Below are positions 46,837-55,238 of a stretch of DNA of 64,000 bases, piece after piece. Every line of letters begins with the position of its first letter. The first letter of the stretch is position 1. A program made the translations under genes and the position numbers. Below the pieces are notes generated by a model, which saw only the letters and a program-made list of their open reading frames with translations, was not told the DNA's origin and searched no databases. The DNA comes from Mesorhizobium sp. CU3 (lineage in GTDB: Bacteria > Pseudomonadota > Alphaproteobacteria > Rhizobiales > Rhizobiaceae): positions 1-64,000 of the forward strand of contig NZ_VFWX01000009.1 of assembly GCF_006442965.1 (NCBI RefSeq), read 5' to 3'.

Positions 46837-47640
46837 ATGATTTCACCCCCTCATGCCGCCGAATGCGGCGCCGGCCCAAAAACGATCGTGCTTCTGCATG
46901 GCTTCGGTTCCTGCCAGGCCATCTGGCGCGACGTGGCTGCATCGCTCGGATCAAGCCTGAGGATATTGGCCTATGACTTGCCGGGCCATGGCCAGTCCCG
47001 GGAATGCGAAGGCATGGGCGGCGCCAAGCCGTCGGCGCGGGCCATCCTCGCCGATCTTGCCGCCCGCGGCCTCGGCAAGGTCCACCTCGTCGGCCATTCC
47101 ATGGGTGGCGCCGTCGCGACACTGATGGCGCTTGCCGATCCCGGCAGGGTCGCCTCGCTGACCTTGTTGGCGCCCGGCGGCTTCGGCCCGGAAATCAACG
47201 CGGCACTGCTGCGCCGCTATGCCGCCGCGACCGGCAAGAGAGCAATCCGCGCCTGCCTGGCCGCCATGTCGGGCCCGCAAAGCATGCCGCCCGACCATGT
47301 GGTCGACGCGCTGAGCCGCATGCGCAAGCAACCGGGCCAACTGCAGATACTGGTCGATATGGCGGAAGCAATGACCAAGGATGACCAACAGGGCGTCATT
47401 CCAGCAGAGCGACTGGAGAGCTTGGATATGCCGGTGATGGTGGTCTGGGGAACGGAGGATCCGCTGCTGCCGGTCGACCAGGCGGAAAGCCTGCCGGCGC
47501 ATTTCCATCTGCATCATGTGTGGGGCGCCGGTCACATGTTGGTCGAGGAGGCGCCCGACCTGATCGCCGAGATCGTGCGGCGCAACACGCGCCGCCGCCG
47601 CAGGCGCCAGCGTGTGGCGTTCGGCGCGGCGGCAAGCTGA
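46837..47640 (+). CDS. Alpha/beta-hydrolase
   Basis: A 267-residue hydrolase with oxyanion motif HGFGSCQAIW, nucleophile S88 in GHSMGGA, acid in VVWGTEDPLLP and catalytic His in GAGHMLVEE. It resembles the lipolytic/dihydrolipoamide acetyltransferase-like hydrolases; the substrate is unknown. The C-terminus has a striking Arg tract (RRNTRRRRRRQR). The ATG at 46837 is chosen because it directly precedes the conserved domain, but its ribosome-binding site is poor and an upstream start is possible. Confidence 0.8.
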   Translation: MISPPHAAECGAGPKTIVLLHGFGSCQAIWRDVAASLGSSLRILAYDLPGHGQSRECEGMGGAKPSARAILADLAARGLGKVHLVGHSMGGAVATLMALADPGRVASLTLLAPGGFGPEINAALLRRYAAATGKRAIRACLAAMSGPQSMPPDHVVDALSRMRKQPGQLQILVDMAEAMTKDDQQGVIPAERLESLDMPVMVVWGTEDPLLPVDQAESLPAHFHLHHVWGAGHMLVEEAPDLIAEIVRRNTRRRRRRQRVAFGAAAS

Positions 47641-47709
47641 TCCTATCATCGGGTGCATTTTGCCGGCGACTATGTTAACCCGCTGTTAACCAACAGCGAG
47701 GCAGCCGCC

Positions 47710-48327
47710 ATGAAGGACATGGGCGACAAAATCACCCCGATCGAGCCGTCGCGGAAGCTTTCGGACGCAATCCGCGACGTCAAGAATGCCTTTGCCGACC
47801 GCGACGACGTGATCGTGGAGATGCGCGACGCGCACCGCATGCGTCTCGATCTCCTGGCCACCGAGCTCGCGCCGGTTTTCGCCGACGTGCCCGCGGATAT
47901 GGACAGTTTCGACTTCGCCGTTTCGTCGGGCCTCCAGCCTAGGTTATGGATCGACTCGGTGAGCCATGTTGCCATGGGCCGCGACCGCCGTACCTACCGT
48001 TTCCTCAAGGACACTCGCATCGGTCGCGTCGTGTTAGCCGAATCCAGCGACATGAAGGCCGTCGCCGATACGGTGACGCGCTATGTTGCCGAGCGCGTCG
48101 TCGAGCGGCAACGCATGATGGAGGGCGGCATGGAGAGCGCCATGCCGGGCCTGCACCGCCCCGCGGTCGAGGAGGCCGAGCCGCCGATCCAATCCGAAAC
48201 CCGCCGCAACGGCTGGACCACATTCTTCGCCGGCATCGGCCTGATCGCCGCCGGCGCCTTGGTCGGCCTGGCGGTGTCGCTGGCGCTGTTCTGGGACCGC
48301 ATCGCCCAGATGAAGATCAGCTTCTGA
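47710..48327 (+). CDS. Hypothetical protein with C-terminal membrane anchor
   Basis: A 205-residue protein with a soluble N-terminal region and a single hydrophobic helix near the end (FFAGIGLIAAGALVGLAVSLALFW). That orientation suggests a tail-anchored inner-membrane protein. No family is recognised. The ATG at 47710 has a GAGG site; an upstream in-frame ATG at 47653 would add 19 residues with little character. A family A repeat follows directly after its stop. Confidence 0.72.
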   Translation: MKDMGDKITPIEPSRKLSDAIRDVKNAFADRDDVIVEMRDAHRMRLDLLATELAPVFADVPADMDSFDFAVSSGLQPRLWIDSVSHVAMGRDRRTYRFLKDTRIGRVVLAESSDMKAVADTVTRYVAERVVERQRMMEGGMESAMPGLHRPAVEEAEPPIQSETRRNGWTTFFAGIGLIAAGALVGLAVSLALFWDRIAQMKISF

Positions 48328-48330
48328 CCA

Positions 48331-48430
48331 AAGCAATTCCAGGAAAAGTGTTGACGGTTTTCCGTTCGGAATTGCGTCAAAACAAGGAGGTGGGAGAGTT
48401 CGCCGTTTCCCTTAAACGGCGAACTGTCTC
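48331..48430. repeat. Dispersed ~100-bp palindromic repeat, family A, copy 3, overlapping a coding 3' end
   Basis: Starts AAGCAATTCCAGGAAAAGT, with GACGGTTTTCCGTTC hairpin, GGAATTGCGTCAAAACAA block, and the CCGTTTCCCTTAAACGG hairpin, ending GAACTGTCT. It is about as long as copies 1 and 2. The last 19 bp lie inside the phosphoesterase gene on the other strand and encode its final five residues and stop. Confidence 0.87.
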
Positions 48431-49353
48431 ACCTCTCGGGGCGTCGCCTTACCGGCGCTGAGCTCGATCACTTGCAGGTCCGACGGCGGCAGCGCCGGCC
48501 CGGTCAGGCCGCGCCTTGTCAGGCGGATCTGCCAATTGCCCTTTTCGCCGTCGATCTCGACCAGATTGTACTGCGCCGCCGGGTGCTTGCCGCCGGGCGC
48601 CTGGCCAGCGGCCGCCACACCCACCACCGGCACCTTGGCGCTGCGCGGGCCGATGGTGAACAACGACGGCAGATGCGAGTGGCCGTGCAGCACAAGCTCC
48701 GCGCCGTGGCGGCGGATGACCTTGTGGAAGCGGGAAATGCCGAACAGCCTCTTGTGCTGTGATACAGCGCCGCGCACCGGCGGATGGTGGATCATGATGG
48801 CGCGAAACAAGCCCTGCTTCGCCGTCTCGTCGAGCGTCTTGCCGAGCCGTTCGGCCTGGCCTTCCATGAAGAAGCCGTTGGCCATGAAGGGCGCGGTGGC
48901 GCGCGCCGTGGTGACGCCGATCAGCGCGACGTTGCCGCGCACCCGCAGATAGGGGAAAGAGTTACGGTCGACCGGGCTGTTGATACCGTCGCCGGTCATC
49001 CATGGCGCCCATGCGCGGCAGACCTTGTCGAAGGCGCCCGGCACATAGGCGTCGTGATTGCCCGGCACCACCGACACGTCATGCGGCGATCCAAGCGTCT
49101 CCAGCCAGTGCTTGGCCATCTCGATCTCGCCGTCGAGCGCCAGGTTGACGAGATCGCCGGTGACGGCGAGATGGTCCGGCGCATTCGCCTTGATGTCGGC
49201 GACGATGCTGTCGATGACCGCGTCATGCATGTGGCGGCGGCGGTTGCGCTGCCAGTTGACGTAGCCCAGCACACGCTTGGACGCGAGGTCGCGATAGGTT
49301 ACATCGGGCAATGGCCCCAGATGAGCATCGGAAATATGCGCGAGCCTGAACAT
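48412..49353 (-). CDS. Calcineurin-like metallophosphoesterase
   Basis: A 313-residue phosphoesterase with all family motifs: DAH (residues 9-11), GDLVN, PGNHDAY, HHPP and GHSH. These bind two metals. Members of this branch include cyclic-nucleotide phosphodiesterases and UDP-diacylglucosamine-type hydrolases; the substrate is not assigned. The last residues RQFAV and the TAA stop are encoded by a palindromic repeat, so the original C-terminus was replaced or extended. AAGGAGG lies unusually close (1-2 nt) to the ATG. Divergent from the Nudix gene. Confidence 0.88.
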   Translation of the reverse strand: MFRLAHISDAHLGPLPDVTYRDLASKRVLGYVNWQRNRRRHMHDAVIDSIVADIKANAPDHLAVTGDLVNLALDGEIEMAKHWLETLGSPHDVSVVPGNHDAYVPGAFDKVCRAWAPWMTGDGINSPVDRNSFPYLRVRGNVALIGVTTARATAPFMANGFFMEGQAERLGKTLDETAKQGLFRAIMIHHPPVRGAVSQHKRLFGISRFHKVIRRHGAELVLHGHSHLPSLFTIGPRSAKVPVVGVAAAGQAPGGKHPAAQYNLVEIDGEKGNWQIRLTRRGLTGPALPPSDLQVIELSAGKATPREVRQFAV

Positions 49354-49421
49354 ACCTCCTTCTTAAGCGACGCCGCGCGGGCTTTCCACTCACCCTTTGC
49401 TGTTCGCCCGGCGCTGATTGG

Positions 49422-49925
49422 ATGAGCGACGCGGCCGATCCTGAAGAAGCGTTTCGCCAGACCGGTTGGCCGGGCCTGCGGGCGAGGCTGTTCCATCTGT
49501 TCTTCCTGTTGCGCCGGCCGATGACGATCGGCGTGCGCGGCCTGGTCTTTGACCGCGCCGCCAATGCCGTCTTCCTCATCCGCCACACCTATGTGCCGGG
49601 CTGGCAGTTGCCGGGCGGCGGCGTCGAGGCCGGTGAGACTTTCGAGGAAGCCCTGGCGCGTGAATTGATCGAGGAAGGCAACATTGCGCTGGCCGCGCCG
49701 CCGGTGCTGAAGTCGGTGCATTTCAACCGCCGTTCCAGCAATCGCGACCATGTAGGCTTCTACATGATCGAGGCCTTCAGCCAGAGCGCGCCTAAGCTGC
49801 CCGATCATGAAATCGCCGAGGCGGGTTTCTTTCCGCTCGACCGTCTGCCCGAGGGCACGACGCCGGCGACGTTGCGGCGGATTGCAGAGATTTTCGGCGG
49901 TGCGCCGCCTTCCGGCTATTGGTAG
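49422..49925 (+). CDS. Nudix hydrolase
   Basis: A 167-residue pyrophosphohydrolase for nucleoside-diphosphate-linked substrates. The Nudix box runs from G66 (GGVEAGE...ALARELIEEGNI). It matches the consensus except that the final conserved Gly is N87, while the metal-binding E81, E84 and E85 remain. A hydrophobic N-terminal stretch (LRARLFHLFFLLRR) precedes the domain. Its TAG is directly adjacent to the TAG of the convergent transferase gene, so TAGCTA ends both genes with no spacer. Confidence 0.88.
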   Translation: MSDAADPEEAFRQTGWPGLRARLFHLFFLLRRPMTIGVRGLVFDRAANAVFLIRHTYVPGWQLPGGGVEAGETFEEALARELIEEGNIALAAPPVLKSVHFNRRSSNRDHVGFYMIEAFSQSAPKLPDHEIAEAGFFPLDRLPEGTTPATLRRIAEIFGGAPPSGYW

Positions 49926-50912
49926 CTACGCCGCCCTCCTGAGCCGCCCCCGATCGTGCGGAGCCGCATAGTCGAGTTCCGGCCCGACCGGCACGATCCC
50001 TGTCGGATTGATCGATCTGTGGCTGCCGTAATAATGCGCCTTGATGTGGTGCAGGTTCACCGTGCCGGCCACGCCTGATACCTGATAGAGGTCGCGCAAA
50101 TAGTTCGACAGGTTCGGATAGTCGGCGATGCGGCGCAGATTGCATTTGAAGTGGCCGACATAGACCGGATCGAAGCGCACCAATGTCGTGAACAGCCGCC
50201 AGTCGGCTTCGGTGATGCGCTCGCCGATGAGATAGCGTTGCTTCGATAGCCGCTCCTCCACCATATCCAGCGCCGAGAACAACTCGCCGAACGCCTCCTC
50301 GTAAGCCGTCTGCGTGGTGGCGAAACCGGTGCGGTAGACGCCGTTGTTGATCGCCGGATAGACCAGCGCGTTGATGCGATCAATCTCGGCGCGCTGCGCG
50401 GCGGGATAAAAATCCAGGCTCGCATCGCCCCATTCGTCGAAGGCGGAATTGAGCATCCGGATGATCTCGGAGGATTCGTTGTTGACGATCGTCTGTTCCT
50501 GCTTGTCCCACAGCACCGGCACCGTCACTCGGCCCGAATAGCAAGGATCGGCCTTGCTGTAGATCTGGTGCAGGAAATCGAGGCCGTAGAGCGTATCGCC
50601 GGTGGCGCCGTCCTCGGCTTTGAAGGTCCAGCCGTTCTCGCCCATGAAGTGATGGACGATGGAGACCGAGATGACATTTTCCAGCCTCTTCAAGGCACGG
50701 AAGATGAGCGTGCGATGCGCCCAGGGACAGGCCAGCGAAACATAGAGATGGTAGCGGCCGGGCTCCGCCTTGAAGCCGCGCTGGCGGCCTTCGGCCGGCG
50801 CGCCGTCGCAAGTGATCCAGTCCCGCCACTGCGACTCTGTGCGCACGAAGCGGCCGCCGCTGTCGGTTTTCGGCGCGCGATCCTGCCATTTGCCTTCGAC
50901 CAGCAATCCCAT
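49926..50912 (-). CDS. yqjG: Glutathionyl-hydroquinone reductase (YqjG/ECM4 family)
   Basis: A 328-residue xi-class glutathione transferase that reduces glutathionyl-hydroquinones. The catalytic cysteine is C62 in ACPWAH, the family signature, followed by the thioredoxin-like part (VPVLWDKQEQTIVNNESSEIIRM) and the helical C-terminal domain (LIGERITEADWRLFTTLVRFDPVYVGHFKCN). The start at 50912 has a GGGAG site about 7-8 nt upstream. Length is normal. Confidence 0.92.
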   Translation of the reverse strand: MGLLVEGKWQDRAPKTDSGGRFVRTESQWRDWITCDGAPAEGRQRGFKAEPGRYHLYVSLACPWAHRTLIFRALKRLENVISVSIVHHFMGENGWTFKAEDGATGDTLYGLDFLHQIYSKADPCYSGRVTVPVLWDKQEQTIVNNESSEIIRMLNSAFDEWGDASLDFYPAAQRAEIDRINALVYPAINNGVYRTGFATTQTAYEEAFGELFSALDMVEERLSKQRYLIGERITEADWRLFTTLVRFDPVYVGHFKCNLRRIADYPNLSNYLRDLYQVSGVAGTVNLHHIKAHYYGSHRSINPTGIVPVGPELDYAAPHDRGRLRRAA

Positions 50913-51059
50913 GTGAAAATCTCCCTGCGGTTGCGCAATATCTAGACGCAAGACCGGTCAAGCGAAGCCCTCAGCCACTGAACAGTTCGTCAAGTGGCGA
51001 AAAGAAAGACGAAAAGCGCCGATTGCAGCGGCACAAAATTGATGCTAGCGGAGGCGCCC

Positions 51060-51116
51060 ATGTTCGACTTTGCCTCGATCCGGTTCGACCGACGACGAAA
51101 GGGCGCCCGCGCTTGA
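51060..51116 (+). CDS. Possible 18-residue upstream frame
   Basis: ATG at 51060 is preceded by GGAGG at a 6-nt distance, the best ribosome-binding site in the 270-bp spacer before the GNAT gene. It encodes MFDFASIRFDRRRKGARA and then TGA, a basic peptide. It is not in frame with the gene downstream. It may be a regulatory upstream frame or chance. Confidence 0.3.
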   Translation: MFDFASIRFDRRRKGARA

Positions 51117-51182
51117 AGCGCTGACTGGCGAACGCTGCCGCTTTTGCAGCAAACCTTCCTCGCATACCGGAACGCAAAGACC

Positions 51183-51785
51183 ATGAGCCTTGCCGACGTG
51201 AAATACCTGCCGGAAACCCCGGCGCATGATGCCGAAATCGAAGCCATCAACGACGAGGCCTTCGGCCCCGGCCGCTTCGTGCTTGCCGCCTACAAGATCC
51301 GCGAGTCGGGCGGACACGACCGCTCGATGTCCTTCGTCGCCGTCAAGGACGGCGCGGTGATCGCTTCCGTGCGCATGACGCGCGTCGCCGCCGGCGCCGG
51401 CCGCGCTATGATGCTAGGCCCGCTCGCGGTGCGCCCCGCCTTCAAGAATCTCGGCATCGGCAGAAAACTGGTCGCGATCGCCCTGGACGCCGCGAAGAAA
51501 GCCGGCGCACCGGCCGTAATCCTGGTCGGCGACGAGCCCTATTACGGTCCGCTCGGCTTCAAGCGCTTCCCGCGCGGCCAGATCACCATGCCGCGCCCGG
51601 TCGACCTCGACCGGCTGCTGCATCACGAGATCAAGCCGGGCGCCGTCGCCCGCTTCGTCGGCGATGTCTGCCACGCCAATACGGCGCGGGTTGCGGAACT
51701 CGTGCCTGCGCCGGCACGGTCGGCCGCCGGCGCGCAAGCCTCGATCGATCCGGGCATGGTTGCGCCTCCTTTGCGGGCTTCGTAG
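51183..51785 (+). CDS. GNAT-family N-acetyltransferase (YhbS-like)
   Basis: A 200-residue protein with the acetyl-CoA loop of GNAT enzymes (LGPLAVRPAFKNLGIGRKLVAIALDAAKKAG) and the following GDEPYYGPLGFKRF segment typical of YhbS-type members. The acceptor is unknown. The C-terminal ~50 residues are Pro/Ala-rich and may not be part of the fold. The start at 51183 opens with MSLADVKYLPETPAHDAEIE, with a modest GGAA site. Confidence 0.85.
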   Translation: MSLADVKYLPETPAHDAEIEAINDEAFGPGRFVLAAYKIRESGGHDRSMSFVAVKDGAVIASVRMTRVAAGAGRAMMLGPLAVRPAFKNLGIGRKLVAIALDAAKKAGAPAVILVGDEPYYGPLGFKRFPRGQITMPRPVDLDRLLHHEIKPGAVARFVGDVCHANTARVAELVPAPARSAAGAQASIDPGMVAPPLRAS

Positions 51786-51812
51786 CATCATCAGAAATCC
51801 TGGGAGGCTTGC

Positions 51813-52574
51813 ATGGACCCGAACGGCCAGATCGCAATCGTCACCGGCGGCGGATCGGGTCTCGGCGAGGCGACGGCGCGCGCGCTTGCCGCCAAGGGTG
51901 CCCGTGTCGCCATCCTCGACGTCGGTGTCGAGCGCGCGGCGAAGGTCGCGGCGGACATTGGCGGCATTGCCGTCCAATGCGATGTCTCAAGCGGCGACAG
52001 CGCCGCCGCCGCGATCACGCAAGTGGCTGAAAAGCTTGGCGAACCGCGCATCCTCGTCAATTGCGCCGGCATCGCCATCGGCGTGAAGACAATCGGCAAG
52101 GATGGCCCGCACCCGCTCGACCAGTACCGCAAGGTGATCGAGATCAACCTGATCGGCACCTTCAACATGATCCGTCTCGTCGCCGACCGCGCGGCAAAGC
52201 TTGAGCCGCTCTCCGGCGGCGAGCGCGGCGTCATCGTCAACACCGCTTCGGTCGCCGCCTATGACGGCCAGATCGGCCAGGCCGCCTACTCCGCATCCAA
52301 GGGCGGCGTCGTCGGCATGACGCTGCCGGTGGCGCGCGACCTCGCCCGCTCCGGCATCCGCGTCTGCACCATCGCGCCCGGCATCTTCAAGACGCCGATG
52401 ATGGCCGGCATGCCGCAGGAGGTGCAGGATTCGCTGGGCGCCGCGGTGCCCTTTCCGCCGCGCCTCGGCGAGCCTTCCGAATATGCAGCACTTGCGCTTC
52501 ATATCGTCGAGAACCAGATGCTGAACGGCGAGACCATCCGCCTCGACGGCGCCATCCGCATGGCGCCGAAATAG
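51813..52574 (+). CDS. SDR, 3-hydroxyacyl-CoA dehydrogenase type 2-like
   Basis: A 253-residue SDR closest in pattern to the HSD17B10-like 3-hydroxyacyl-CoA dehydrogenases: [29 protein letters not shown] with the long insert [34 protein letters not shown], and [19 protein letters not shown]. It probably acts in beta-oxidation. The start has GGGAGG at good distance. The CoA-transferase gene begins 6 bp after its stop, so the two form an acyl-CoA operon. Confidence 0.88.
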   Translation: MDPNGQIAIVTGGGSGLGEATARALAAKGARVAILDVGVERAAKVAADIGGIAVQCDVSSGDSAAAAITQVAEKLGEPRILVNCAGIAIGVKTIGKDGPHPLDQYRKVIEINLIGTFNMIRLVADRAAKLEPLSGGERGVIVNTASVAAYDGQIGQAAYSASKGGVVGMTLPVARDLARSGIRVCTIAPGIFKTPMMAGMPQEVQDSLGAAVPFPPRLGEPSEYAALALHIVENQMLNGETIRLDGAIRMAPK

Positions 52575-52580
52575 TTTTTC

Positions 52581-53756
52581 ATGAGCACCGGCCCTGCCGC
52601 AGCCGAAAAGACCGGCCCGCTTGCCGGCCTGACGGTGATCGAGATGGCGGGGCTCGGCCCGGTGCCGCTGGCGGCGTTGATGCTGTCCGAAATGGGCGCC
52701 GAGGTGCTACGGATCGAACGGGCTGACGCTGGCCAGCCGCTGCTCGCCCTGCCGCAAGAATACGACCTCGACCGCCATGGCCGCTCCATCCTGAAGCTCG
52801 ACCTGAAGCGCCCGGAGGGCGCGGAATTGTTGCTGCGCCTTGCCGAAAAGGCCGACCTCCTTGTCGAGGGCTTCCGCCCCGGCGTCATGGAACGGCTCGG
52901 CATCGGGCCTGATATAGTTCTTCGGCGCAACCCGGCGCTGATCTATGGGCGCCTGACCGGCTTCGGCCAGGACGGCCCGTTGTCAGGCCGCGCCGGCCAC
53001 GACATCACCTATCTCGCCTATGCCGGCCTTCTGCACGCGATCGGCCGGAAAGGTTCGCCGCCCGTGCCGCCGCTCAATTTGGTCGCAGATCAGGGCGGAG
53101 GCGCCATGATGCTGATCGCCGGCGTGCTCGCCGCCCTGTTCCAGCGTTCACGCAGCGGCAAGGGCCAGGTTATCGACGCCTCGATGATCGAAGGCGCCTC
53201 GATGCTCGCGGCGCCCATCCATGCATTCATGGCGGCCGGGCTTTGGAGCGACAGGCAAGGCCAGAACCTGCTCGATTCCGGCGCGCCCTTCTACGACACC
53301 TATGAGACCGCTGACGGCAGGCACATTGCCGTCGGCTGTCTCGAACCGCGCTTCTTCGCCGAATTCGCCAGGCTGCTGCCACTCGACCAGCGGTTTGTCG
53401 ATTGCCAGTATGACCGGACATCATGGCCGGCTATGCGAACGGCGATCGCCGCATGTGTTCGCGAAAAAACGCGCGACGAATGGGAGGAGCTTTTCGCCGC
53501 AACCGATGCCTGCGTCGCTCCCGTGCTTTCGCTAACCGAAGCGAGGGACCACCCTCACAATCGCGCTAGGCAGAGCTTTGTCGGTTCCGGCCTGCTCGAG
53601 CGGCCGGCGCCCGCGCCACGCTTCTCGCAGAGCCAGAGAACACCTGCGGCGACGCCAAGCGCTGCCGACCGCCAAACGGCAGCCATCCTGGCCCGCTTCG
53701 GCATCGGCGAACAGGAAATCGCGGCTCTTGCCAGTTCAGGCGTCCTCGGCCAATAA
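52581..53756 (+). CDS. CaiB/BaiF-family CoA transferase or alpha-methylacyl-CoA racemase
   Basis: A 391-residue class III CoA-transferase fold protein. Early blocks are GPLAGLTVIEMAGLGPVPLAALMLSEMGAEVLRIER and LDLKRPEGAELLLRLAEKADLLVEGFRPGVMERLGIG. GRLTGFGQDGPLSGRAGHDITYLAYAGLL contains the His-Asp-Ile segment that in alpha-methylacyl-CoA racemase forms the catalytic pair, which favours racemase. Coupled to the 3-hydroxyacyl-CoA dehydrogenase gene, it fits branched fatty-acid degradation. Confidence 0.85.
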   Translation: MSTGPAAAEKTGPLAGLTVIEMAGLGPVPLAALMLSEMGAEVLRIERADAGQPLLALPQEYDLDRHGRSILKLDLKRPEGAELLLRLAEKADLLVEGFRPGVMERLGIGPDIVLRRNPALIYGRLTGFGQDGPLSGRAGHDITYLAYAGLLHAIGRKGSPPVPPLNLVADQGGGAMMLIAGVLAALFQRSRSGKGQVIDASMIEGASMLAAPIHAFMAAGLWSDRQGQNLLDSGAPFYDTYETADGRHIAVGCLEPRFFAEFARLLPLDQRFVDCQYDRTSWPAMRTAIAACVREKTRDEWEELFAATDACVAPVLSLTEARDHPHNRARQSFVGSGLLERPAPAPRFSQSQRTPAATPSAADRQTAAILARFGIGEQEIAALASSGVLGQ

Positions 53757-53779
53757 CCGGAGTATGAAGATCAACTTAT

Positions 53780-54562
53780 TTGGGTGAGCCTGTGAGCGAG
53801 ACGAAGAAGGAAATTATCCGCGAGACCGACGCTGCGGCGATCAGGCAGGCAAAAACGCTGGTCCGTTCGGCGCGCTTCGGCGCGCTCGCGGTGATCGAGC
53901 CCGGCACTGGCGCGCCGCTGGCAAGCCGAGTCGGCGTCGCCACCGACATCGACGGCGCGCCGCTGATCCTGATCTCGATGCTGTCTGCCCATACCGGCGC
54001 GCTGCTCGCCGATCCGCGCTGTTCGCTGCTGCTCGGCGAGCCCGGCAAGGGCGATGCGCTCGCCCATCCTCGCATCAGCCTGGCCTGCCGGGCACTGCGG
54101 CTGGAGCGCGGCTCGCAGAATCTTGCACAGGCCGAACGGCGCTACCTCAACCGCAACCCGAAGGCGAAGCTCTATGCCGGCCTCGGCGATTTTTCGTTCT
54201 TCCGGCTCCAGCCTGAGCGCGCCAGCCTGAACGGCGGCTTCGGCAAGGCCTATCTCCTCAATCGCGCCGATCTCCTCACCAGTGGCTCCATTGTCGACGA
54301 ACTGGCCACCGGCGAGCAGCCGGCGCTCGACCACATGAATGCCGACCATCGGGACGCGCTTGCCATTTACGCCCGGCATTTCGGCGGCGCGGAGGGCGAT
54401 GGCTGGATCGCTACCGGTTTCGACGCCGATGGCATGGACCTTGCCGCCTCCGACACGGTCTGCAGGGTCTTCTTCCCGCGGCCTCTCAGCACCGCACGCG
54501 ACTTGCGCCCCGTGCTGGTCGAGATGGCGAAGGCGGGGCGTGCGGCCGAGCAACCGCGATAG
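53780..54562 (+). CDS. HugZ-family heme utilisation/pyridoxamine-phosphate-oxidase-like protein
   Basis: A 260-residue protein with an N-terminal split-barrel flavin-binding-type domain (RFGALAVIEPGTGAPLASRVGVATDIDGAPLILISMLSAHTGALLADPRCSLLLG) and a C-terminal DUF2470-like domain (LDHMNADHRDALAIYARHFGG). This arrangement is that of HugZ, which helps degrade or store heme. A second possible role is a general flavin-reductase-like protein. Start is either TTG 53780 or GTG 53792; neither has a strong site. Confidence 0.85.
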   Translation: MGEPVSETKKEIIRETDAAAIRQAKTLVRSARFGALAVIEPGTGAPLASRVGVATDIDGAPLILISMLSAHTGALLADPRCSLLLGEPGKGDALAHPRISLACRALRLERGSQNLAQAERRYLNRNPKAKLYAGLGDFSFFRLQPERASLNGGFGKAYLLNRADLLTSGSIVDELATGEQPALDHMNADHRDALAIYARHFGGAEGDGWIATGFDADGMDLAASDTVCRVFFPRPLSTARDLRPVLVEMAKAGRAAEQPR

Positions 54563-54722
54563 TTGATCGAGCTGCGGCGAAAGCAACTCTTGAGATTTAG
54601 ATAAAATGATCTACCTTCGTTGCAACGCTGATTCAGCAGCGCAACTCGATACCTGAATATTTGTGCACCTCGCACGCCATTGCCCCCTGGCGGCTGGATG
54701 AGCAAGGACCCATGGGGGATCT

Positions 54723-55061
54723 ATGATCTCGAACAAACTCATCGCCAATGCCGAATCCGCTGCCGCGTTCCTGACGATCATGGGCAATGAGAAGCGGCTG
54801 CTGATCGTAGCCCATTTGATCGATGAGGAAATGTCGGTCGGCGCCATCGCCGAGAAGGTGCAGCTCAGTCAGTCCGCCCTGTCGCAGCACCTGGCCAAGC
54901 TCAGGGCGCTCGATCTCGTCGACACCCGCCGCGACCGCCAGATGATCTACTACTCGTGCAAATCAGATGCGGTGCGCGAGTTGCTGCGCATGCTGGAAGG
55001 CATTTTCGGCGACGGCGACCTTTCGCAGATGGCCTACAGGTTGCGCCGCGCCGGGACTTGA
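54723..55061 (+). CDS. nolR: ArsR-family repressor, NolR-like
   Basis: A 112-residue winged-helix protein: AAAFLTIMGNEKRLLIVAHLIDEEMSVGAIAEKVQLSQSALSQHLAKLRALDLVDTRRDRQMIYYSCKSDAVRELL. Key features are the SQSALSQHLAKLR recognition helix and IYYS-x-x-SDAV wing, which match NolR, the nodulation and symbiosis repressor of Sinorhizobium and Rhizobium, as I recall it. It has no cysteine pair of metal-sensing ArsR proteins in helix 3. Whether it has NolR function here is unproven. Confidence 0.8.
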   Translation: MISNKLIANAESAAAFLTIMGNEKRLLIVAHLIDEEMSVGAIAEKVQLSQSALSQHLAKLRALDLVDTRRDRQMIYYSCKSDAVRELLRMLEGIFGDGDLSQMAYRLRRAGT

Positions 55062-55103
55062 CCCTGGCCCCTCGCCGCTCATTACCTCGCTGACGATTTT
55101 CTC

Positions 55104-55174
55104 GAGCATGATCTCGAACCGAAGGTCAGCGAACGCAAAAAGTGGGGAACCGGTTTTCGGAAAAGATCATGCTC
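55104..55174. repeat. Palindromic repeat, family B, copy 2
   Basis: Perfect 11-bp terminal inverted repeats, GAGCATGATCT (55104-55114) and AGATCATGCTC (55164-55174), flank a core containing AAAAGTGGGGAACCGGTTTTCGG. It lies between nolR-like and the rRNA methyltransferase genes. Core and ends resemble the copy at 27271-27319. Confidence 0.85.
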
Positions 55175-55238
55175 CAACGAAAAGTCGGATCCGGATGGCG
55201 ATTCAACGAACCGTCATCCTGATCCGGGCAGGGAATGC

